A stretch of 64,000 nt of DNA, from positions 38,038 to 102,037 of the forward strand of contig NZ_BAAACP010000012.1 in assembly GCF_039521565.1 (NCBI RefSeq), given 5' to 3'. Below, one piece after another: positions 17,617 to 26,429 of the stretch. Position 1 is the first letter of the stretch. Each line of letters begins with the position of its first letter. The translations under genes were made by a program, and so were the position numbers. The notes under the pieces were generated by a model. The model searched no databases, was not told where the DNA came from, and saw nothing but the letters and a program-made list of their open reading frames with translations. The DNA is from Paraclostridium tenue. Its GTDB lineage: Bacteria > Bacillota > Clostridia > Peptostreptococcales > Peptostreptococcaceae.

Positions 17617-17653
17617 GAATTTTTAAAAATAAAATCATAGGAGAATTAAGTAA

Positions 17654-18427
17654 ATGGAAATCTTATATTTTATTGTCGCGGCCTTTTCTACTATAATAGG
17701 ATCATCTGTTGGATTAGGAGGCGGAGTTATAATCAAGCCAGTATTGGAAACTTTAAGCGATTATTCTCTTCCTACAGTTAATTTATTGTCATCTTCAACT
17801 ATATTTGTAATGTCTATAGTTACTGTAGTTTATCAATTAAAGAAAAAGGACAAGATAAATCTTAAAAATACAATTGTAGTTGCTCTAGGATCTATGGTTG
17901 GTGGAGTTATAGGGCAAAAGATAATGAATTTTATGGCTAAAAAAGGGATTAATATGGAGATTGTTAGTAATATTCAAAATATAATTTTGATAGTTATACT
18001 AATAATTGTTTTTATTTATATGAAAAATAAAGATAATATAAAAAACTATAATATAAATAACATTTTATTGATTGGATTTTTAGGAATATTTTTAGGATCT
18101 ATATCTGCATTCTTAGGAATTGGAGGAGGGCCACTTAATGTAGCTGCTTTTACTATATTATTTTCTATGTCAACAAATGAAGCAGCAAGAAACTCTATAA
18201 TAGTTATATTTTTCTCTCAAGGATCAAAAATTCTTTCAGTTGCACTGACAACAGGGTTTTCTAGTTATAAGCTAGAAATGTTACCTTTAATGATGGCAGG
18301 AGGAGTTATTGGTGGAATTGTTGGCTATAGAATAAATAAGTCTGTTTCAGAAAAAAATATAATAAAAATATTTGATACTGTACTTATAAGTATAGTTTTA
18401 CTTAATGTATATAATATATTTAAATAA
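17654..18427 (+). CDS. TSUP (TauE/SafE) family transporter
   Basis: A 257-residue membrane protein with about eight helices in two related halves. Each half has the family's glycine-rich helix (GSSVGLGGGVIIKPVL near 16-31 and SAFLGIGGGPLNVAAF near 153-168). TSUP carriers move sulfite, sulfoacetate or other small organic acids. The substrate here is unknown. The start ATG 17654 has TAGGAG 10 bp upstream. No operon partner is visible. Confidence 0.88.
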   Translation: MEILYFIVAAFSTIIGSSVGLGGGVIIKPVLETLSDYSLPTVNLLSSSTIFVMSIVTVVYQLKKKDKINLKNTIVVALGSMVGGVIGQKIMNFMAKKGINMEIVSNIQNIILIVILIIVFIYMKNKDNIKNYNINNILLIGFLGIFLGSISAFLGIGGGPLNVAAFTILFSMSTNEAARNSIIVIFFSQGSKILSVALTTGFSSYKLEMLPLMMAGGVIGGIVGYRINKSVSEKNIIKIFDTVLISIVLLNVYNIFK

Positions 18428-18549
18428 ATTATTAATATTATATGTTTTAATAAGTTAAATTCAATGAAAGTTTGTCAATATCAAAAGACTATGATATTAT
18501 ATAAACCTATGAATAATTAGGAATAATAATGAACGGAGGAAATTAAGTT

Positions 18550-18891
18550 ATGGAAAATTTACCAAATTGCCCAAAATGTAATTCAGAATATACTTATGAA
18601 GATGGAAGTCTTTTAGTTTGTCCAGAATGTGCTTATGAGTGGACTTTAGAGTCTTCAAATGAAGAAGAAAATGTTATAAAAGATGTAAATGGAAATGTAT
18701 TAAATGATGGAGATGCTGTAACAGTAGTAAAAGACCTTAAAGTAAAGGGAAGCTCATCATCTATAAAGATAGGAACAAAAGTAAAAAATATACGTTTAGT
18801 TCCTGATGCAACTGATGGACATGATATTGAATGTAAGATAGATGGATTTGGAGCTATGAAATTAAAGTCTAGTGTTGTTAAAAAAGCATAA
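18550..18891 (+). CDS. YjdM/PhnA-family zinc-ribbon protein
   Basis: A 113-residue protein. An N-terminal zinc ribbon (CPKC at 7-10 and CPEC near 24-27) is followed by the conserved YEW and the KDVNGNVLNDGDAVTVVKDLKVKGSS core of the YjdM/PhnA family. Earlier names linked PhnA to phosphonoacetate hydrolysis, but the YjdM group has no proven enzymatic role. AACGGAGGAAATTAAG precedes the start. A strong terminator follows. Confidence 0.9.
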   Translation: MENLPNCPKCNSEYTYEDGSLLVCPECAYEWTLESSNEEENVIKDVNGNVLNDGDAVTVVKDLKVKGSSSSIKIGTKVKNIRLVPDATDGHDIECKIDGFGAMKLKSSVVKKA

Positions 18892-18925
18892 TTAAATTTA
18901 AGAATACAATCAAAATACAAATAAT

Positions 18926-18963
18926 AAAAGCACTAATCTTTAAAAAAAGATTAGTGCTTTTAT
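18926..18963 (+). terminator. Terminator after yjdM-like gene
   Basis: AAAAGCACTAATCTT pairs perfectly with AAGATTAGTGCTTTT and is followed by T residues. Confidence 0.9.
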
Positions 18964-19118
18964 TATGATATTTGGTATCACGCTAAGAATTAAACTTATA
19001 ACGCTACCTTATATCGTAATTATTATATTTCTAGTATAATATAGTAATAGAATTGAATCAATAATAAATAATAAAAAATAATAATAAGTAATAAAGATTA
19101 AATTAAGAGGTGAAGAAT

Positions 19119-19844
19119 TTGTTTTTAGAGGAAAGGTATGAAAAGATTATTGAAATAATTAAGGCAAATGGGAGAGTAAAGGTTAAAGATTTATCTAATT
19201 TATTTGAAGTTACACAAGACTGTATTAGAAAAGATTTAAAAGAATTAGAATCTAGGGGTCATTTAAAAAGAGTTTATGGTGGAGCTATTTTACAAAGAAA
19301 CTATGATGAAATTAAAAATATTGATAAGAGAAAAAATATTAATATAGAAGAAAAGAAAGCTATAGCATCAAAAGCAATTAACTTGATAGATAATAGTGAT
19401 ATAATATTTTTAGATGTTTCAACTAATAATTTGGAGATTGCAAAGGAGTTAAATAAAACAAATAAAGAAGTTACTGTAGTAACAAATATGATAGAAATTG
19501 TATTAGAATTAAGAAGTAATAAGAATATAAAAGTGATTTGTATTGGAGGAGAATTCAATAAAGAAGTAGGAGCTATAGTAGGAGCTGCAGCTGATAGGTA
19601 TATAAGAAATTTTATTTTTGATAAAGCATTTATAGGATTATGTGGTATTAATATAGAAACAGGGTGTATAAGTACGATTAATCTAGAAGATGGAAATACA
19701 AAAAGAACTATAATTGAATGCTCTAATAAAAGTTATTTAGTAATGGAAAATGAAAAATTCAATTATGATGAATTTTATAAGTTTGCTAATTTGGATGAAG
19801 TAACAAGTATAATAACTGAAGATAAAATAATAAATCAAAATTAA
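19119..19844 (+). CDS. DeoR-family transcriptional regulator
   Basis: A 241-residue repressor with an N-terminal DeoR helix-turn-helix (EERYEKIIEIIKANGRVKVKDLSNLF..., with VTQDCIRKDLKELE as recognition helix) and a C-terminal DeoRC sensor that binds phosphosugars (TNMIEIV, ICIGGEF, FDKAFIGLCGI). The start is taken as TTG 19119 because AGAGGTG at 19106-19112 overlaps the earlier GTG at 19110. No sugar operon adjoins it, so its target is not evident. Confidence 0.85.
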   Translation: MFLEERYEKIIEIIKANGRVKVKDLSNLFEVTQDCIRKDLKELESRGHLKRVYGGAILQRNYDEIKNIDKRKNINIEEKKAIASKAINLIDNSDIIFLDVSTNNLEIAKELNKTNKEVTVVTNMIEIVLELRSNKNIKVICIGGEFNKEVGAIVGAAADRYIRNFIFDKAFIGLCGINIETGCISTINLEDGNTKRTIIECSNKSYLVMENEKFNYDEFYKFANLDEVTSIITEDKIINQN

Positions 19845-20025
19845 ATATTTAGAGATTGATATATTTTAATTATTATTAGCTTTTTTATTTTAGTTGATAC
19901 AAAGATATTATATACAAATATAAAAATGGGGAAAATAAAATAGGTCAACTTAAGAAAAGGGTAGATGTCAAAATTTAAAATATTAGAATAATTAGATAAT
20001 ATGAAAGTTTTAGGTAGGTGTTTAT

Positions 20026-20643
20026 ATGGAAATATTTGCGATAGGACATTCTAATTATCCTTATGATAAGCTTATTGAAATGATAAAAAGGTATGGTATA
20101 AACTGTGTAGTGGATATAAGAGAGACACCATATTCTACATATAATACTCAATATAATAGAGAAGCATTAGGGGAAAATTTAAAATCTAGTGGATTTACAT
20201 ACGTATATATGGGACATGAATTTGGAGCTAAAAGGCAGACTAAAGAATCATATAACGATGATGGATATGCTGATTTTAAAAAAGTAATCAAAGAAGAATT
20301 ATTTTTGAAAGGAATTGAAAGAATTACAAAAGGACTACAAATGGGTTATAAGATAGTTTTATTAGGAGCTATGCAAGATCCTATAAGATGTCATAGGAGT
20401 ATTATGTTAGGTAAATATTTAAATGAAAAAGGTTTTAATGTAAAATATATAATGCATGAAGGTAATATAGTTAATCAAAATTATATTGAAGAAGATTTAC
20501 TCAATAAGTATTTTAGTGATAGAAACCAATTGAGTATAGATAGTTTGTTAGGAACTGACAAATCAAGAGAGGAAATGATAGAAGAGGGCTATAAGTTAGC
20601 TAATAAAGAAATTGGATATAGGACAGAAAATATAGGAAAATAA
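20026..20643 (+). CDS. DUF488-family protein
   Basis: 205 residues. The DUF488 pattern is clear: an opening FAIGHSNYPYDKLIEMI, then VVDIRETPYS, the region YVYMGHEFGAKR and the cysteine motif (DPIRCHRSIML). The biochemical role of the family is unknown; it is often found near DNA repair or mobile genes. The gene stands alone, convergent with tdh. The ribosome site is weak (TAGGTAGGTG, about 7 bp from the ATG). Confidence 0.85.
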   Translation: MEIFAIGHSNYPYDKLIEMIKRYGINCVVDIRETPYSTYNTQYNREALGENLKSSGFTYVYMGHEFGAKRQTKESYNDDGYADFKKVIKEELFLKGIERITKGLQMGYKIVLLGAMQDPIRCHRSIMLGKYLNEKGFNVKYIMHEGNIVNQNYIEEDLLNKYFSDRNQLSIDSLLGTDKSREEMIEEGYKLANKEIGYRTENIGK

Positions 20644-20714
20644 ATTTATATAAAATTAAAGTTTATAGATAAAAGATATAATGATTGGAAAATAAAAAAT
20701 GAATAAATTTAAGT

Positions 20715-20770
20715 AAAAAGACTATCTTAATATACTTATGTTAGAAGTAATTATTAAGATAGTCTTTTTT
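20715..20770. terminator. Bidirectional terminator between DUF488 gene and tdh
   Basis: AAAAAGACTATCTTAATA pairs with TATTAAGATAGTCTTTTT with A- and T-runs at both ends; it serves convergent genes. Confidence 0.9.
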
Positions 20771-20775
20771 GTTAA

Positions 20776-21750
20776 TTAAGCATGTTGTAAGTTTTCTTTA
20801 CCTATACCCTTTTCTCCTAATTTTTCTATCATATCAGTAGTCATTTTACTTAAATCATAATCAAATTTAAATCCCCATTCATTTATAGCACAAGATGCAT
20901 CAATAGAATTTGGCCAAGATTCAGCTATAGACTGACGTACTGGATCTACATTGTATCCAAATTCAAATTCAGGTATATGTTTTTTTATTTCAGCAGCTAC
21001 CTCCTCTGGAGAGAAGTTCATAGCAGTTATGTTAAATGCATTTCTATGAATTAATTTAGAACTATCAGCTTCAAGTAAATCTACAACAGCTTGAAGGGCA
21101 TCAGGCATATACATCATATCCATTTTAGTTCCTTCTGCTATAAAAGAGTTATATTTTTTATTTTTTAATGCTTCATAATATATATCAACAGCATAATCAG
21201 TAGTACCACCACCAGGAGGTGTTACATAAGAAATAAGACCAGGGAATCGTACACTTCTTGTGTCTACTCCAAATTTATTAAAATAATAATCAGCTAATAA
21301 TTCACCAGCTACTTTAGTTACTCCATACATAGTATTAGGTCTTTGAACAGTATCTTGAGGTGTTAAATCTTTTGGAGAGTTAGGACCAAAAGCTGCTATA
21401 GAACTAGGTGCAAATAAAGTAGCTTTAGTTTCTTTAGATACTTCTAAAGCATTTACTAAGCCACCCATATTTAATTTCCATGCAGATTGAGGCTTTTGCT
21501 CCCCAACAGCAGAAAGTAAAGAAGCTAGATGTATTATAGTATCTGCATTATGTTTTTTGGCCATTTTCCCCATAGCTTCTATATCCATAACATCTAGAGT
21601 TTCGAATAAGCCATTGTTTGAGACCTCACTATCTTCTAATATGCGTATATCAGTAGCTAAAACATTATCTTTTCCATATTCCTTTCTAAGCTTAGCAGTT
21701 AACTCTGAACCTATTTGACCTAAAGCACCTGTTATAAGAATTTTTTTCAT
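20776..21750 (-). CDS. tdh: L-threonine 3-dehydrogenase, SDR/epimerase type
   Basis: A 324-residue NAD-dependent extended short-chain dehydrogenase, not the zinc-dependent Tdh of E. coli. It has the Rossmann motif GALGQIG (8-14) and the catalytic pair YGVTK. Threonine is oxidised to 2-amino-3-ketobutyrate, which Kbl from the next gene upstream splits to glycine and acetyl-CoA. The assignment rests on this pairing as well as on the sequence. The gap to kbl is 33 bp and GGGGTGA precedes the ATG. Confidence 0.9.
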   Translation of the reverse strand: MKKILITGALGQIGSELTAKLRKEYGKDNVLATDIRILEDSEVSNNGLFETLDVMDIEAMGKMAKKHNADTIIHLASLLSAVGEQKPQSAWKLNMGGLVNALEVSKETKATLFAPSSIAAFGPNSPKDLTPQDTVQRPNTMYGVTKVAGELLADYYFNKFGVDTRSVRFPGLISYVTPPGGGTTDYAVDIYYEALKNKKYNSFIAEGTKMDMMYMPDALQAVVDLLEADSSKLIHRNAFNITAMNFSPEEVAAEIKKHIPEFEFGYNVDPVRQSIAESWPNSIDASCAINEWGFKFDYDLSKMTTDMIEKLGEKGIGKENLQHA

Positions 21751-21783
21751 TTAATTCACCCCTATAAAATATAATTAAAATAT

Positions 21784-22995
21784 TTATTTTATAACTTCTA
21801 ATTCTTTACCTACCTTTTCATATATAGATAAAGCTTTATCTAACATTTCCTTCGTATGAGCGGCTGTTGGCATATTTCTAACTCTTCCGGTTCCTTTTGG
21901 AACAGTAGGAAATACTATAGATTTAGCATATACTCCTTCTTCTAATAACCTTTTACTAAATAGCTGAGTTTTAGTTTCATCACCTATGATACAAGGAGTT
22001 ATAGGTGTTTCACTATTTCCTATATTAAATCCTAAAGATTTTAAACCGGCTTTAAGGTAATTTCCATTTTCCCACACCTTATTAACTAAAGTATCATCAT
22101 TCATTAGTATATGTATTGCTTCAGTACAAGCAGCAGCAGCACCTGGAGTTAAAGATGTAGAAAATAAGAAAGGTCTTCCTCTAACTTTTAACCAATCTAT
22201 TAGATCCTTAGAACCTGCAACATATCCACCAACAACACCTATAGCTTTAGATAAAGTCCCTATTTGAAAATCCACTTTATCTGACAAACCAAAGTGTTTA
22301 CAAGTTCCAGCTCCTTTTCCAGTTACTCCTGAGCCATGAGCATCATCGACATAAGTAATTAAATCAAATTCTTCAGCTATTGCAACTATTTCAGGAAGTT
22401 TAGCAATATCTCCATCCATTGAGAAAACACCATCAGTTATAACCATAATTTTATTATAAAGTCCACTTTCTCTAGCTTCTTTAGCTTTAGCTTTTAAGTC
22501 ATTCATATCTGAATGTTTAAATCTTATTACTTTAGAACCAGATAGTTTACAACCATCTATTATAGAAGCGTGATTTAATTCATCTGATAATATTGCATCA
22601 TTTTTATCCATTACACCTTGGATAGCACCCATATTGCAGTTAAATCCAGATTGAAAAGCTATTACAGCTTCAGTACCTTTAAATTTGGCTATAGTTTCTT
22701 CTAAAATATCATGTATTTCTAATGTTCCATTTATTGTTCTTACGGCACCGGCACCGGCACCGTATTTTTTTGTAGCATCTATACTTGAATTTATTAATCT
22801 TTCATCTGTAGCTAAACCAAGGTAATTATTTGAAGATAAGTTTATCAATTTTTTTTCATTTATTGTTATGATAGGTCCGTTTGAACTTTGAAGAGAGTCG
22901 ATTTTATTATATAGGCCTTTGGATTTTAAATCATTTAGATTTTTGTTAAGAAAATTAGACAAAGCTTTATTTTTTACACTTTTATCTGAAATCAT
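21784..22995 (-). CDS. kbl: Glycine C-acetyltransferase (2-amino-3-ketobutyrate CoA ligase)
   Basis: A 403-residue PLP enzyme of the alpha-oxoamine synthase family. Features: SSNNYLGLA near the N-terminus, DELNHASIIDG, TYVDDAHGSG, and the PLP lysine in GTLSKAIGVVGGY. It converts 2-amino-3-ketobutyrate and CoA to glycine and acetyl-CoA. It is first in the kbl-tdh threonine degradation operon. AGGAGGATAATAA lies before the ATG. A run of alternating Gly and Ala codons (GAGAGA, near 22750) makes a GGTGCC repeat, which is normal coding. Confidence 0.93.
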   Translation of the reverse strand: MISDKSVKNKALSNFLNKNLNDLKSKGLYNKIDSLQSSNGPIITINEKKLINLSSNNYLGLATDERLINSSIDATKKYGAGAGAVRTINGTLEIHDILEETIAKFKGTEAVIAFQSGFNCNMGAIQGVMDKNDAILSDELNHASIIDGCKLSGSKVIRFKHSDMNDLKAKAKEARESGLYNKIMVITDGVFSMDGDIAKLPEIVAIAEEFDLITYVDDAHGSGVTGKGAGTCKHFGLSDKVDFQIGTLSKAIGVVGGYVAGSKDLIDWLKVRGRPFLFSTSLTPGAAAACTEAIHILMNDDTLVNKVWENGNYLKAGLKSLGFNIGNSETPITPCIIGDETKTQLFSKRLLEEGVYAKSIVFPTVPKGTGRVRNMPTAAHTKEMLDKALSIYEKVGKELEVIK

Positions 22996-23257
22996 TTATT
23001 ATCCTCCTCAATTTAATTACTATACTAATATAATTTTAAGTTTTAAATTTAATAGTTGTAAATAATAATCGAAAATCAAATAATTGTAAAAAGAAACATA
23101 AATGACAATTAAGAAACACAATCATAAAATAAAAGCTAAATTAACAAAAAAAGTATATAAAATATTCATCCTTATACTATTAAAAATATAAAAAATTTGA
23201 TATGCTATTAATTGATTTGCAAAAGCAACATTAACAATAAAGGAAGGACATTATAAT

Positions 23258-23914
23258 ATGAATAAATTTAATTTTATTAAGGGATTAAAAGAGTATGCTA
23301 TTGTAACTATAGGTGTAATTTTAGTAGCTATTGGAATACAGTATTTCTTTGCACCAAATAATATAGCTGGGGGAGGGTTAAGTGGTTTAGCACTTATAAT
23401 AAACTACTATATACCGAAACTATCTATAGGTACTATAATATTTTTAGGTAACTTAATATTATTTGCAATATCATTTATAGTAATAGGTGGAGATTTTGGA
23501 TTAAAAACTATATATGCAAGTTTTATGTTATCAATAGTGATAGAGTTTATGGATAAAATATTAAAATCAACAGCTTTAACAACAAATTTATTAGCTGCTG
23601 TTATATTTGGGACATTAGTAACAGCAATAGGTTTAGCTATGGTGTTTGCTATTAATGCATCAACAGGAGGAACTGATATACTAGCTAAAATATTAAACAA
23701 ATATACAACATTTAACATAGGAATATCACTTTTAATAGTAGATTTATTTGTAGCTATTGTAGGTGGATTTACTTTTGGATTAGAAAAAGGTGTATACTCC
23801 CTGCTTGTTATAGTTTTAAATGGATTATTGATAGATAGAGTAATAGAGAAGATAGAAAAAAACAGAAAAAATAAACCAATTAAAGAAGAAGAAACTATAA
23901 AAAAAGTAGCATAG
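23258..23914 (+). CDS. YitT-family membrane protein
   Basis: 218 residues with five or six membrane helices. The family pattern is present (FFAPNNIAGGGLSGLALIINY and FAINASTGGTDILAKI). It stops after the membrane part, without the C-terminal DUF2179 domain that many YitT proteins carry. YitT proteins are membrane proteins of unknown transport function. AAGGAAGGAC lies before the ATG. Its stop codon lies within the terminator stem. Confidence 0.85.
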   Translation: MNKFNFIKGLKEYAIVTIGVILVAIGIQYFFAPNNIAGGGLSGLALIINYYIPKLSIGTIIFLGNLILFAISFIVIGGDFGLKTIYASFMLSIVIEFMDKILKSTALTTNLLAAVIFGTLVTAIGLAMVFAINASTGGTDILAKILNKYTTFNIGISLLIVDLFVAIVGGFTFGLEKGVYSLLVIVLNGLLIDRVIEKIEKNRKNKPIKEEETIKKVA

Positions 23915-23938
23915 TTTAATAACTATGCTACTTTTTTT
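23902..23938 (+). terminator. Terminator overlapping the end of the YitT gene
   Basis: AAAGTAGCATAGTT pairs with AACTATGCTACTTT, followed by TTTT. The 5' arm contains the stop codon. Confidence 0.88.
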
Positions 23939-24031
23939 ATAAGTAACTTTTGTTAATTTTAAATTTTCCTGGGAAATATTTAAATAATGAAAGTAAATTT
24001 GTTTCACGAAAAACCATAATATAAATAAAAA

Positions 24032-24060
24032 ATTCTTAAGTTAAATTTTAACTTAAGAAT
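24032..24060. repeat. Near-perfect palindrome
   Basis: ATTCTTAAGTTAAA, one T, then TTTAACTTAAGAAT. With no loop it is more like a protein-binding palindrome or a very tight hairpin than a terminator. Confidence 0.6.
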
Positions 24061-24068
24061 CAACATAA

Positions 24069-24224
24069 CTAGTTTTTTGTATAGGAGATATTAAAACTGT
24101 GTAAATATGTATTACTTAGTAAGGATATATAAAAGATATTTTCAAGAACGTTAATAAATATATATCTGTATTTAGTATAAATTACACAGTTTTTAATCAT
24201 AGAATATCTCCGCAAATTAACTAG
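24069..24224. ncRNA. Candidate rod-shaped structured RNA
   Basis: Nested helices bring the two ends together: CTAGTT/AACTAG (24069/24219), GGAGATATT/AATATCTCC (24084/24203), AAAACTGTGTAA/TTACACAGTTTT (24093/24182) and an inner GATATAT/ATATATC. The internal loops are asymmetric. The length (about 156 bases) and long-hairpin shape resemble 6S-type RNAs, but no conserved 6S features could be confirmed, and a decayed inverted-repeat element is also possible. The strand of transcription is unclear. Confidence 0.4.
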
Positions 24225-24306
24225 AATTACTTGAATAAATATTATCACAAAAATTTTAAAAAAAGTGAAAATTGGACTAACATTGCTTTTTTATGGAGTG
24301 AAATGA

Positions 24307-25032
24307 TTAAATATTTTTTATCTTATTTTTATCCCATATAAACAATTGATTTGAATTATTTAATGATTTAAATAAATTTCTTTTAACATTAGGTATATCA
24401 ACATTAAGTTTTTTTATTAATTCTTTTATATTTTGTCTATTAGTATGACCATCAGCAGGGCATGGATTTTCAATAACTGGATAATTAAAATCTCTAGTTA
24501 CTTTTTTTATCATATACTCATCTATATATACCATAGGTCTTATCACAGTTAAACCTTGTCTATCAAGGTATGTTTTGGGAGAAAAACAACTAACTCTGCC
24601 CTCATAAAACATTGACATTAAAAAAGTCTCAACAGCATCATCTTTATGATGACCTAATGCAACTTTATTACATCCTAATTTTTTTGCTGTATCGTTTAAA
24701 GCACCACGTCTTAAGTTTGCACATAGTGAGCATGGATTTTTTTCTTTCCTTATGTCAAATATTATTTCCTTTATATTTGTTTGGATTTCATGAAACTCAA
24801 CTTCTAAATTCTTACATAAATCATGTAATGGAGAATTATCAACTCCACCAGGATTTAAAGTTATTGCTATAAGTTCAAACTTTTGAGGCGAAAATTTTTT
24901 ATAATTATTTAAAATATGAAGAAGTGTCAAGCTATCTTTACCGCCAGATAGACCTATTGCGATTTTATCTCCATCTTGTATCATGTCAAAGTCATTTATT
25001 GCTTGTCTTGTTTTGCTAAGTAGTTTTTGCAT
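24307..25032 (-). CDS. TtcA-family tRNA 2-thiolation protein
   Basis: A 241-residue PP-loop ATPase with SGGKDS (about 29-34), the cysteine pair CSLC (near 96-99) and the later ENPCPADGHTNRQ segment, together the pattern of TtcA. TtcA-like enzymes use an iron-sulfur cluster to put sulfur on cytidine 32 of tRNA. Here the exact nucleotide modified is not certain, since Gram-positive members of the family are less studied. AGGAGGAATATATAA precedes the ATG. No operon partner is visible. Confidence 0.87.
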   Translation of the reverse strand: MQKLLSKTRQAINDFDMIQDGDKIAIGLSGGKDSLTLLHILNNYKKFSPQKFELIAITLNPGGVDNSPLHDLCKNLEVEFHEIQTNIKEIIFDIRKEKNPCSLCANLRRGALNDTAKKLGCNKVALGHHKDDAVETFLMSMFYEGRVSCFSPKTYLDRQGLTVIRPMVYIDEYMIKKVTRDFNYPVIENPCPADGHTNRQNIKELIKKLNVDIPNVKRNLFKSLNNSNQLFIWDKNKIKNI

Positions 25033-25389
25033 TTATATATTCCTCCTAAGAATATAGATTATTCATTAAAAATTTATTATATCAGACTCGAATTTTTATA
25101 ACAATTTAAATAATATAGATTTAATTTAAAGTATGTTTTTTATTAAATATTAAAATAATAATAGTAAAAAATTAAGACAATTAAATTTATTATAGTATAT
25201 ACAATTCAATAAATAAATTTTTAAAAATATATATCAAAAAAATTAGAAAACGATATCAAAAATTTAAAATAATTAAAATTTTCTAGAAAATATTGCAAAA
25301 CGTCAAAATATGTGCTTTTTTGTCTAGAAAAGGTATGTATTTTTGTGTTAAAATATGAAAGTGATTCTTATGGGAGGGCGAAAACAAAA

Positions 25390-26343
25390 ATGGCAAATAA
25401 TACACAACCGTATGCTTTAGTTTTTGGAGTATCAGTATTTGATATCTTCGGATTTACGCATAATAATTATAGATGTAATGATTCAAATCCAGGAAAAGTT
25501 AAAACTTCTTTTGGTGGAGTTTGCAGAAATATAGCAGAAAATATGGCAAGAGTAGGAATAAATACAAAGTTCATATCTATATTAGGTGATGATGAAACAG
25601 GAAGAAGAATGATGGAACATTCTAAAGTTATGAACTATGACATGCAAGATTCATTGATAATTAAAGGTGAAAGTACTCCTACATATATGGCAGTTTTAAA
25701 CCATGAAGGAGAATTAGAATCAGCAGTTGTTGATATGAAAATAACAGATATGTTTACTACAGAATTTATAGATTCTAAAGCTGATATAATAAGAAATTCT
25801 GAGTATATGTTTTTAGATTCGGATAAACCAGATATACTTGAATATATATTAAAAACATTTAAAGATGAAACTAAGTTTGTATTAGATCCAGTATCTGCAT
25901 GCAAAGCTAAAAATATAAAACACTTAATAAAATATTTCCATACTATAAAGCCTAACAGATATGAAGCTGAAATAATGTGTGGATTTGAAATAAAATCTGA
26001 AGAAGATTTAAGAAGAGCAGGTAAGTATTTTATCGACTTAGGAATAGAAAATGTATTTATAAGTTTAGATGAAGATGGTATATACTACAATAATGGAGTT
26101 GAAGAAGGAACTATAAAAGCTAATAATGTTCCTGTTGTAAATGTTACAGGTGCTGGAGATTCATTTGTAGCAGGATTAGGATACGGATATATGAAAAATA
26201 TAAACTTAAAAGATACTGTTAAATATGCAGTAGCTATGTCTGTTTTAACAATAGCTCATGAAGAGACTATACATCCTGAAATGAATGATGCCATTGTTTT
26301 AGAATATGTAGAAAAACTTGATTGGACGGAAAAAGAATACTAA
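25390..26343 (+). CDS. PfkB-family carbohydrate kinase, PsuK-like
   Basis: A 317-residue ribokinase-fold protein. The substrate-side pattern is FGGVCRNIAENMARVGINTKFIS and the PfkB signature 2 is NVTGAGDSFVAGLGYG with the catalytic aspartate. It resembles the psuK product at 42353-43441 (SNPGKV, GGV.RNI.EN) but lacks that protein's N-terminal helix-turn-helix. The likely substrate is a nucleoside such as pseudouridine or a related C- or N-nucleoside; this is inferred. The frame opens at 25312, but GGGAGGG at 25372-25378 supports ATG 25390. A TGTTAAAAT extended -10 box lies at 25346-25354. Confidence 0.82.
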   Translation: MANNTQPYALVFGVSVFDIFGFTHNNYRCNDSNPGKVKTSFGGVCRNIAENMARVGINTKFISILGDDETGRRMMEHSKVMNYDMQDSLIIKGESTPTYMAVLNHEGELESAVVDMKITDMFTTEFIDSKADIIRNSEYMFLDSDKPDILEYILKTFKDETKFVLDPVSACKAKNIKHLIKYFHTIKPNRYEAEIMCGFEIKSEEDLRRAGKYFIDLGIENVFISLDEDGIYYNNGVEEGTIKANNVPVVNVTGAGDSFVAGLGYGYMKNINLKDTVKYAVAMSVLTIAHEETIHPEMNDAIVLEYVEKLDWTEKEY

Positions 26344-26365
26344 AATTTATATAATCAAAATGATA

Positions 26366-26412
26366 AAAGCTATAGATTTATGCAATTACATAAACCTATA
26401 GCTTATTTATTT
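26366..26412. terminator. Bidirectional terminator between PfkB kinase and aminopeptidase genes
   Basis: AAGCTATAGATTTA pairs with TAAACCTATAGCTT (one mismatch) with A-rich and T-rich flanks. Confidence 0.75.
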
Positions 26413-26429
26413 ATTTACTAAAGATTAAA

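Noticed and set aside
22740..22770. GGCACC tandem repeat inside kbl
   Set aside because: It encodes alternating Gly and Ala residues of a conserved loop and needs no other explanation.
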